In this document: in pieces, positions 24,606-31,851 of the stretch
How positions within the stretch are numbered: the first letter of the stretch is position 1
Layout of the letters: every line of letters begins with the position of its first letter
Assembly (NCBI GenBank): GCA_036562755.1
Contig: DATCJN010000009.1
Location: forward strand, 1 to 43,371
Direction of reading: 5' to 3'
Length of the DNA stretch: 43,371 bases
Source: DUVY01 sp036562755
GTDB lineage: Bacteria; Bacillota; Clostridia; Christensenellales; DUVY01
Notes under the pieces: model-generated
Databases searched by the model: none
What the model saw: the letters and a program-made list of their open reading frames with translations, nothing else
Told to the model about the DNA's origin: nothing
Program-made: the position numbers and the translations under genes

Positions 24606-27266
24606 ATGTTTAAAAAGACAAAACGCTTTGCTTCGCTGTTAGTGGCATTGGCAATGTTCTTTACAGCTTTTACCGTGTCGCCGATATCATTTAACAGCGC
24701 AGGCAGCAAAGCTTTGGCCGAAGAAACCGAGGTCAAAGATACGGCATTCTTGATGTTTGCCGACGGCGATTGGTCGCATTCTTATTTTGGCGACGAAATA
24801 AGCTGGAACGATCCTGCATATCCTGATAACCCCGAAGCTACACCGCCTAACGGAGTAACGCCTGCAAACGCTGACGTAAAGGGTAGTGGCAAATACACCG
24901 TTAAATTAGACTTCTCGGACTATACCGAAACGCCTGAGCCTACCGAAGAAGATCCCGAACCCGAAGCTATAACTAAAACGGCGTCCGGAATCAACTTTAT
25001 GGCTATTGGTATTAAGAAAGGCGAGATTAATTTCCCGGGTTGGACTATTAAGCTAGTGGAAGTTAAGGTAAACGGTAATCCTATCCAAATTAAAGGCACC
25101 CCTTACACCAGCGCGGATACGCAGGGTGTCGATGAGGGAACTCCTTATCCCGGACAAAAAGTTACCACTCGTATGAACATTTATAACGCGTGGGTAAGCA
25201 CTATCGACCCTTTGGCCGATTTAAGCATTAGAACTTACAATAGAACTTTAACCGGTCTCAGCGCTGTAGTTGTAGATAAGCTTGATTTTGAAGACCTTGA
25301 TCCTGATGACGAAGAAGAATTTAAGCTAGAATCTATCGAAGTTACATTTATCTACAGCTCGGGCGAAAAACCTCATGATACCGCTTATCTATGGTTGACC
25401 GACGCCAACTGGGCTGGTTACAATTTTGAATACGATTTTAACAGCGAAAACAATAAAGCCAAGGCAGTGTTTGCCGATGTCTATGGCGAAGGCGAATATA
25501 CCGTAAGCTGGGACTTCTCTGAAATGGAATATAAGCCTCATGGAATGAACTTTACCGCTGTATTAATCAGAGAAGGCGAATTAACTTACCCCGGATATTT
25601 TATTAAGCTCAAATCAATCAAAATTAACGGAAAAGAAATCGGCTTTAGCAAAGGTTACACCACTTCTGATAACGACGTCGAAACCAGAATGAACCTATTT
25701 AATCAATGGGTTGCTGAAGTTCCTGAAGACGCAAGAACATATAGAGGAACCACATTTGGCGCTTCGCCTATTATAGTCGATATTGACGAATATGATGTTG
25801 ATATTGTATCTTATGAAGTAACCTTCGAATACATCGCGCCCGAAAAGAAAGATACTGCTTACATAGCTTTCGCAGACGGCAATTGGTCGCACGTTTATAT
25901 GGGCGAAGAAGAAGCGCCTGAACATATCAAACCTACTAACGCTGAAGTAACTGGCGAAGGAACTTACACCGTAAAACTTGAGCTTGATCCTATATACAGA
26001 AAAGACGAAGAAGGCAATATAGAAAAAGACGAAGAAGGCAACCCTATAGTTTCAAATCATGCTAGCGGAGTATCCTTTATGGCCGTTATAATTAAGACCG
26101 GCGAGGAAACCTTTGGCGGATACAAGATCAGACTTGACTCCATCAAGGTCAATGGCGAGGAAATTGAGTTTGATTCTCTAAACAGCTATACCAGCTCTGA
26201 CGACGGCGAAGAAACCCGTATCAATATTTATAACACTTGGGTTGACTCTTCCAAATTGGATCCCGCAACCGACCTAACGCTAAGATGCTATGATAACATA
26301 TTTGAAGGATCCAAAGCGGTCATTGTTAACGGCGCTGATTTTGGCAATACGGAAGAACAAAGCGAAGATGATGTAAATGTTAGCTTCATTCTTGAGTCAA
26401 TCGAAATCACATTTACATATATCCATGGCGCAGCCAGAGTTGAGCCGCCGGATGACTTTGATTATGAGGCTGCTTTAAGAAGAACCGACTATAACGCTTA
26501 CTTCTGGATTCAAACCGAGCAATATGTCTTCCGCAACAACTGGGACGAACCTAGCTACGGTAAAGGTAATCCCGAATACTTCAATCGCTTAACCGGATGG
26601 GACGCTAACGACAATCCTGTAGATTACGGCGCTACGATAACGGACGCTCCTATTACCGGCAACGGAACTTACACCGTAAGTCTCAAACTTGGCAATATGA
26701 AGTTTGCTGAAAACGATACTTTCATTAGAGTATTGGCCGTATCTACGGACATTAGTCCTAAGCTGTTTAAGAAAGGATACTTAACGGTTTCCAATGTTTC
26801 GGTTAAGTTTGACAACAAAACACAAGAAATCGAGAACGTATATGTAACTCCGAGCGGAGAATATGCTTCGATAGTATTGATTAGCGAATATATAAAAGAC
26901 GTAGGTAAAGAACCGTTTGCTTATACAATGCCTACCGATTCCATAACGATTACATTTACTATTAGCGGATTTGCGGGAGGAGTCGATAAATCGGCATTGC
27001 AAGCTAGATATGATGAATTGAAAGATAAAAAGCAAGGCGATTATACCGACGAATCTTACAAGGCATTTAAGGACGCTTTGGAGGCCGCTAAAGCGGTATT
27101 GGATAAAGCGGACGCTACTCAACAAGAGATCGACGAAGCATTAGCAAATCTAAACCAAGCTTTCAGCAATTTGAAGACACAAAAGAAAGGCTGCAAGAAT
27201 GCAATAAGCGCGGTAATATTCACGCTGGCGCTTGCGTCCTTCGTGTTTATGAAGAAAAAAATATAA
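24606..27266 (+). CDS. Secreted modular protein: four repeated beta modules, FIVAR domain, C-terminal anchor-like tail
   Basis: The 886-residue protein has an N-terminal signal peptide (hydrophobic LLVALAMFFTAF, likely cleavage near LAEE at residues 36-39). Four related modules of about 155-210 residues begin near 43, 255, 414 and 628, each opening with a DTAYLxxxDxNW-like strand and containing GEGTYTV and a VNGxEI-type strand. The first three contain an RMNxxNxW-like segment; the fourth is the most diverged. A helical FIVAR-type domain (about 792-857) follows, then KKGCKNA, a membrane helix and KKK. The modules look like carbohydrate-binding beta sandwiches; no catalytic domain was seen, so I infer a surface glycan-binding role. 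The ATG at 24606 follows GGAGGG. It precedes the sugar importer and glycosidase genes. Confidence 0.75.
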   Translation: MFKKTKRFASLLVALAMFFTAFTVSPISFNSAGSKALAEETEVKDTAFLMFADGDWSHSYFGDEISWNDPAYPDNPEATPPNGVTPANADVKGSGKYTVKLDFSDYTETPEPTEEDPEPEAITKTASGINFMAIGIKKGEINFPGWTIKLVEVKVNGNPIQIKGTPYTSADTQGVDEGTPYPGQKVTTRMNIYNAWVSTIDPLADLSIRTYNRTLTGLSAVVVDKLDFEDLDPDDEEEFKLESIEVTFIYSSGEKPHDTAYLWLTDANWAGYNFEYDFNSENNKAKAVFADVYGEGEYTVSWDFSEMEYKPHGMNFTAVLIREGELTYPGYFIKLKSIKINGKEIGFSKGYTTSDNDVETRMNLFNQWVAEVPEDARTYRGTTFGASPIIVDIDEYDVDIVSYEVTFEYIAPEKKDTAYIAFADGNWSHVYMGEEEAPEHIKPTNAEVTGEGTYTVKLELDPIYRKDEEGNIEKDEEGNPIVSNHASGVSFMAVIIKTGEETFGGYKIRLDSIKVNGEEIEFDSLNSYTSSDDGEETRINIYNTWVDSSKLDPATDLTLRCYDNIFEGSKAVIVNGADFGNTEEQSEDDVNVSFILESIEITFTYIHGAARVEPPDDFDYEAALRRTDYNAYFWIQTEQYVFRNNWDEPSYGKGNPEYFNRLTGWDANDNPVDYGATITDAPITGNGTYTVSLKLGNMKFAENDTFIRVLAVSTDISPKLFKKGYLTVSNVSVKFDNKTQEIENVYVTPSGEYASIVLISEYIKDVGKEPFAYTMPTDSITITFTISGFAGGVDKSALQARYDELKDKKQGDYTDESYKAFKDALEAAKAVLDKADATQQEIDEALANLNQAFSNLKTQKKGCKNAISAVIFTLALASFVFMKKKI

Positions 27267-27290
27267 TAGACTGGGTCAATAGTCTATGGC

Positions 27291-27345
27291 AAATTTCTTT
27301 GAAGCTCGCGGGATAGATTACTATCCCGCGACTTCAAGAAATTTT
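27291..27345 (+). promoter_or_regulatory. Long hairpin between the surface protein and the ABC genes
   Basis: The arm 27291-27316 (containing CTCGCGGGATAG) pairs with 27321-27344 (CTATCCCGCG onward) across a 4-nt loop, about 24 pairs with one or two bulges. The T run is short and merges into the GGAGG site of the next gene. It could act as a partial terminator or as an mRNA-stabilising block that sets unequal expression of the secreted protein and the transporter. Confidence 0.7.
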
Positions 27346-27356
27346 TGGAGGATTAA

Positions 27357-28844
27357 ATGTTCGCAAGCAATTATGTAAGAGTCAATAAAGCTTCAAAAGC
27401 AGAACCAAAAGACATTATATTAAAATATTGCTTATGGATATTAAGGGGGTTAATAATTTTCACTTTATTGTCCGTGTTTTTTCCGACATTTAACCCCGCA
27501 AGAATCTCCGGCAATATTTCTTATCAAATTTCGCTGTTTACTTCAATGCTTTCTTATAATGACGTAACCTTTAAGTTGTTACGCGCGTTTGATAATGGTT
27601 GGATTGACGAAAGCATCTTTATATATTTGTCCATTTCCTGCGCGATAATTGTTATCGGCGTTATTCTTTGCCTAATAGGCGCTATCATGTCTTTGGGAAA
27701 TACCCGCATGAAAAAGTTTGGGCTTAGGTTTCCTTTAGCCGGGGCTTTTACCGTTTATTTAGGACATATTGGTATATATATTTGTTTCAAATTATTGCAA
27801 AAAAGCAAGAATTTAGATATAGCAAAGCCTGTTTTCCCAAGCAATTTTTATTATTTCATCGTTATGGCTAGTTTGATATTAGTATTCACCGTAATATGCC
27901 TAATTCTTTTAAGAAACAAGCCAGACGAACTTGAGATGAAAATTCAAGAGAAATTTTCTCTTTTTCTATATTTTACGCCCATTATTTTCTTGACTTTCTT
28001 GTTCTCATATATGCCTTTGTGGGGCTGGAGATACGCTTTTTATGAATATCAAGCGGGCGAGCCCTTAACCAAATTTGTCGGCTTAAAATGGTTTAAGTTC
28101 TTTGTGCAAAATGCGGCATATAGCCAGCAATTACTATTAGTTTTGCGAAACACTTTTATTATGAGCGGTTTGGGAATCGCAACAAGCTGGCTGCCTATCG
28201 TATTCGCGATATTCCTAAACGAAATTAAGCATATAAGATTCAAAAAATTTGTCCAAACATTTACTACCATTCCTAACTTTATAAGCTGGGTTTTGGTTTA
28301 CGCGGTCGCTTTTGCGATATTTAACACCGACGGCTTTTTAAATGATTTTTTGGAGTTGTTTGGCGTTCATAAGAATGTCAATTATCTAGACGATCCCAGA
28401 GGCATATGGTTTAAAATGCTGTTATGGGGTATCTGGAAAGGCTTAGGATGGAGTGCTATAATTTACATAGCGGGAATTGCAAGCATCGATCAGCAGCTTT
28501 ACGAATCCGCCATGATAGACGGCGCGGGCAGATTTCAAAGAATGTGGTATATCACCGTGCCTGGTTTGATGCCGACATATAGCGTTCTTTTGTTGTTATC
28601 CATAGCGGGAATACTTAGCAACGGAATGGAGCAATATTTAGTTTTCTCCAACAACGAAAATATGGAAAAGATTCAAGTGCTAGATTTGTATGTTTATAAC
28701 TTGGTCTTTGGACATAGCGCTACATATACGAATATACCTATCTCTACCGTCGTCAGTATGTCAAAATCGTTGGTAAGTATGGTCTTATTGTTTTCGGTAA
28801 ACGCTCTTTCTAAAGTATTCCGCGACGGCGAAAGCATTATTTAA
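27357..28844 (+). CDS. Complex-sugar ABC permease, LplB-like, with extra four-TM N-terminal domain
   Basis: The last 290 residues (from about 200) are an LplB/YteP-type BPD_transp_1 permease: FLFSYMPLWGWRYAFYEYQAG at its start and the EAA loop ESAMIDGAGRFQRMWYITVP. The usual family length is about 290-330 residues; here 495. The extra N-terminal 200 residues carry four hydrophobic helices (about 22-45, 85-113, 120-146, 163-185) that I do not recognise. The protein should import oligosaccharides with the following permease and lipoprotein; the ATPase is not in the locus and is probably a shared MsmX-type protein, as usual for this class. A GGAGG site precedes the ATG, directly after a long hairpin. 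Confidence 0.87.
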   Translation: MFASNYVRVNKASKAEPKDIILKYCLWILRGLIIFTLLSVFFPTFNPARISGNISYQISLFTSMLSYNDVTFKLLRAFDNGWIDESIFIYLSISCAIIVIGVILCLIGAIMSLGNTRMKKFGLRFPLAGAFTVYLGHIGIYICFKLLQKSKNLDIAKPVFPSNFYYFIVMASLILVFTVICLILLRNKPDELEMKIQEKFSLFLYFTPIIFLTFLFSYMPLWGWRYAFYEYQAGEPLTKFVGLKWFKFFVQNAAYSQQLLLVLRNTFIMSGLGIATSWLPIVFAIFLNEIKHIRFKKFVQTFTTIPNFISWVLVYAVAFAIFNTDGFLNDFLELFGVHKNVNYLDDPRGIWFKMLLWGIWKGLGWSAIIYIAGIASIDQQLYESAMIDGAGRFQRMWYITVPGLMPTYSVLLLLSIAGILSNGMEQYLVFSNNENMEKIQVLDLYVYNLVFGHSATYTNIPISTVVSMSKSLVSMVLLFSVNALSKVFRDGESII

Positions 28845-28854
28845 GGAGCAGGTT

Positions 28855-29784
28855 ATGATAAAAGGCGTTGACTACGCGGTTAAGAGAAATCGCAAAAAAA
28901 ATAAATATAAAGAAAAGGTAGGGGATAAGATTTTTAACATAATAAACATCTTTGTGTTTAGCTTATTTACCCTGCTTTGTATCTTCCCGTTTTATTATAT
29001 ATTTATCAACACTATCTCCGACAATAACTTAGTCCAAAAAGGCATGATAACCTTTTACCCTAAAGGTATTCATTTTCTAAACTACATATTGCTAAAAGAC
29101 GTTAACGATCTGGGAGTCTCCGTTTTAGTTACTATCGGAAGAACGGTTTTAGGAACCGCGTTAATGGTTCTTACATCGGCATTTGCGGGATATTTGGCAA
29201 CGCAGCAAAAAATGTGGCTAAGAAGTTTCTGGTATAGGTTTATAGTCATAACTATGTATTTTAACGCCGGATTGGTGCCGTGGTATTTAATAATTTTAAA
29301 CCTAGGCTTGACTAACAAATTCTTAGCTTACATTATCCCCGGAATCGTTCAGCCGTTTAATATAATTTTGGTAAAGACCTATATAGAATCTATACCCAAA
29401 GAAATAGAAGAAAGCGCGGTAATTGAAGGCGCAGGCACATTAACAATATTTTTCAGGATAATATGGCCGTTAAGTATTCCCATTTTGGCTACGATTACCG
29501 TTTTTGGCGCCGTGGGACATTGGAACTCTTTGCAGGATTCGTTAATTTTAATGGCCAGCAACCCTAAACTATACACTCTTCAACACAGATTATATATCTA
29601 TTTGACTCAGACATCGGATTTGCAGGCTATTATTGAACGAGGAATAGCTCGAAAATATACCGTTGACATGAGAATTATTAAATACACTATCTCAATGGTA
29701 TCAATAATACCTATTATGCTTGTCTATCCTTTTATGCAGCGCTATTTCATAAAAGGAATAATGCTCGGAGCGGTAAAAGGTTAA
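28855..29784 (+). CDS. Complex-sugar ABC permease, LplC/YtcP-like
   Basis: The 309-residue CUT1-class permease has six hydrophobic helices and the EAA loop EESAVIEGAGTLTIFFRIIW. FPFYYIFINTISD early and YPFMQRYFIKGIMLGAVKG at the C-terminus are the strongly conserved ends of the LplC/YtcP group. It starts 10 bp after the first permease with GGAGCAGG upstream, and is followed 39 bp later by the binding lipoprotein. This order, two permeases then binding protein, is standard for the family. Confidence 0.93.
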   Translation: MIKGVDYAVKRNRKKNKYKEKVGDKIFNIINIFVFSLFTLLCIFPFYYIFINTISDNNLVQKGMITFYPKGIHFLNYILLKDVNDLGVSVLVTIGRTVLGTALMVLTSAFAGYLATQQKMWLRSFWYRFIVITMYFNAGLVPWYLIILNLGLTNKFLAYIIPGIVQPFNIILVKTYIESIPKEIEESAVIEGAGTLTIFFRIIWPLSIPILATITVFGAVGHWNSLQDSLILMASNPKLYTLQHRLYIYLTQTSDLQAIIERGIARKYTVDMRIIKYTISMVSIIPIMLVYPFMQRYFIKGIMLGAVKG

Positions 29785-29823
29785 CCTTTTGATATATTTT
29801 TGATATATAAGGAGGGAATGATT

Positions 29824-31548
29824 GTGAAACTAAAAAGGCTGTTTTCAATTTTTTGCGCATTTATTTGCGCTATAGCGTTTTGCTTTAGCTTGACAGGATG
29901 TCCTAACAAAAAAGGCGGAACAATTACGTTGGAGGTATATTCCCAATTAGCCAACTATCAAGGTATGCAAATAGGAATGATGGCCGCTGTCCTAAAAGAT
30001 AAATTTAACGTCGAGCTTAACATTATTAAGGATGAAGAAGGCATCTATGAGACCAGAATGGAAAGAGGATTTTTAGGCGATATCGTTGTTTGGGGCAGCA
30101 ACGGCAAAGAATACAAACAGGCTATAAAAAACGGAATGCTCTTTGATTGGGAAAGCGAAGATTTGGTAAAAAACTACGGTAAATACATTTATGAAAATTT
30201 GCAGCCCGCTTTGGAAGCCAACAGAGAAATTAACGGCAACGGCAAGATTTACGGTATAGGACATAATGTGGCTCCTTCGGCGGAAGAACACGAAAACACC
30301 TCTTACACTTGGGATATCAGATGGGATTTATATAATCAATTGGGCAGACCCGAAGTAAAGGATCTAGACGACCTGTATAACCTTTTGGTCGAAATGAAAA
30401 ATATATGCCCTACTGATGAAAATGGCAATCCTACTTATGCGTTTTCTTTGTGGCCTGACTGGGACGGCTCTATGGTTATGTATGTAAAGGCATTTGCTAC
30501 GGCGTATTACGGCTATGACGAACACGGAATAGGCTTATACGACCCCGAAACCGGAGAGTTCTATGACGCGCTTGCCGAAAACGGCCCTTACATAACTTCT
30601 TTGAAATTCTTTAATAAGTTATATAGAGCCGGATTGGTTGACCCTAACTCGTCTTCTCAAACATATGAAGATATGTCGCAAAAATTAGCCGCAGGCGGAA
30701 TATTTATGTCCATATTCGACTATGCGGGTTCCATGGGCTATAACAGCGACGACCATATCGCTCAAAATAAAATGATGTTGCCTTTGGTTCCTAAGGACGC
30801 AAGAATTATGGCATACGGCATGAGCGTATATGGCGGCAACAGAATTTGGACAATAGGCGCGCATACCCGTTATCCCGAATTATGCATGGAAATTATCAAT
30901 TGGCTATATACTCCCGAAGGCACCATGTATAACCTATATGGCGCTCAAGGCTTGATTTGGGATTATGACGAAAATAATAACTTATACTTTACTCCTTTCG
31001 GAAAAACTTGCAACAACGACCCTAATACCTCTTTAAACGGCAAAACATGGACTTCTCCTTGGACGGGCAAAACCTACGAATTAGGAGGAAGCTTTAACGA
31101 CGGCAGACTGCAAATAAACAATACCACCTGGACCAAGGACGCCATTAACCCCGATTCTAACGGAGAAACATTTAATTCGGCTACATGGAAGTCAGAACAA
31201 GAACCTCCTAAATGCGATACCGAAGCCGCATGGCGCAAATGGTCCGGCTGCTTAAGCACCGTTGAATATCTTAACACAAAATGCAATTACGCGGTAATGC
31301 CCGGTATTAACTATTCCGAAAGCGTAAGAGACGACGAACTTGAATTAATTTGGAATACGGTTACTACCAAGCTAAAGGAAGGAACTTGGTCAATTCTAAA
31401 ATACGCTAAAAACGATAATGAGTTTAATTATCTTGTTAATGAGTTAAGAAACAATTTAAAGAAGCTTGGTTATGACCGATGCGTAGAATGGAGCAGGCAA
31501 GAAGCTCAAGTTAAGTGGCAACTTCAACAAGAATTAGCCAATAAATAA
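29824..31548 (+). CDS. Extracellular sugar-binding lipoprotein of the ABC importer (LipO/YtcQ-like)
   Basis: The 574-residue protein has a lipoprotein signal with lipobox SLTGC, so it is tethered to the outer face of the membrane. The body follows the large bacterial solute-binding family 1 pattern of LipO/YtcQ proteins that partner LplB/LplC permeases, and length is in the expected range. I chose GTG at 29824: GGAGG (29811-29815) is 8 nt upstream, whereas the ATG at 29818 is only 2 nt from it. The cargo is inferred to be an oligosaccharide released by the nearby GH5 and GH43 enzymes. Confidence 0.9.
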   Translation: MKLKRLFSIFCAFICAIAFCFSLTGCPNKKGGTITLEVYSQLANYQGMQIGMMAAVLKDKFNVELNIIKDEEGIYETRMERGFLGDIVVWGSNGKEYKQAIKNGMLFDWESEDLVKNYGKYIYENLQPALEANREINGNGKIYGIGHNVAPSAEEHENTSYTWDIRWDLYNQLGRPEVKDLDDLYNLLVEMKNICPTDENGNPTYAFSLWPDWDGSMVMYVKAFATAYYGYDEHGIGLYDPETGEFYDALAENGPYITSLKFFNKLYRAGLVDPNSSSQTYEDMSQKLAAGGIFMSIFDYAGSMGYNSDDHIAQNKMMLPLVPKDARIMAYGMSVYGGNRIWTIGAHTRYPELCMEIINWLYTPEGTMYNLYGAQGLIWDYDENNNLYFTPFGKTCNNDPNTSLNGKTWTSPWTGKTYELGGSFNDGRLQINNTTWTKDAINPDSNGETFNSATWKSEQEPPKCDTEAAWRKWSGCLSTVEYLNTKCNYAVMPGINYSESVRDDELELIWNTVTTKLKEGTWSILKYAKNDNEFNYLVNELRNNLKKLGYDRCVEWSRQEAQVKWQLQQELANK

Positions 31549-31614
31549 CAGAACCATAAATTAAGTTACGCAACAAGAATGGCGTAATCTTAAAAATGCA
31601 GAACCATTAATTAA
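31549..31614. repeat. Direct 16-bp repeat behind the binding-protein gene
   Basis: CAGAACCATAAATTAA (31549-31564) recurs as CAGAACCATTAATTAA (31599-31614), 15 of 16 identical. Between them TTACGC and GCGTAA can form a small stem. Function unknown. The 303-bp gap from here to the GH5 gene otherwise holds the palindromes listed next and no gene. Confidence 0.45.
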
Positions 31615-31626
31615 CCAAAGCATTAA

Positions 31627-31662
31627 GTTAACTGGGCTGTAAATATTTACAGCCCAGTTAAC
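31627..31662 (+). terminator. Perfect 36-bp palindrome, probable terminator of the ABC operon
   Basis: GTTAACTGGGCTGTAAAT (31627-31644) is followed immediately by its exact reverse complement (31645-31662). As RNA it forms a very stable stem. A T run (CTTTTT) appears about 10 nt further on, later than in a textbook terminator, so it could also be a processing or binding site. Confidence 0.65.
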
Positions 31663-31797
31663 CAAAAAGTCTTTTTAGGACATTTAATAAGCAGTATTTA
31701 TAGCGCTTTTCGTTAGCTCTCTTGATTTTTTTTCTTAAAGCTAGAGACAAATCGTCAGCATTTTAACCAAATTATATGAGCAGATAATCAAAAAAAT

Positions 31798-31815
31798 ATT
31801 GCAATAACTTGCAAT
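31798..31815. promoter_or_regulatory. Candidate operator upstream of the GH5 gene
   Basis: ATTGCAA-TAAC-TTGCAAT is a perfect 18-bp inverted repeat about 25 bp before the ribosome site. Size and position suit a dimeric repressor or activator, but no regulator gene is nearby. Confidence 0.4.
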
Positions 31816-31851
31816 TGGCATAGTATTGGTTTTTTGTATAAGGAGGGAGTG

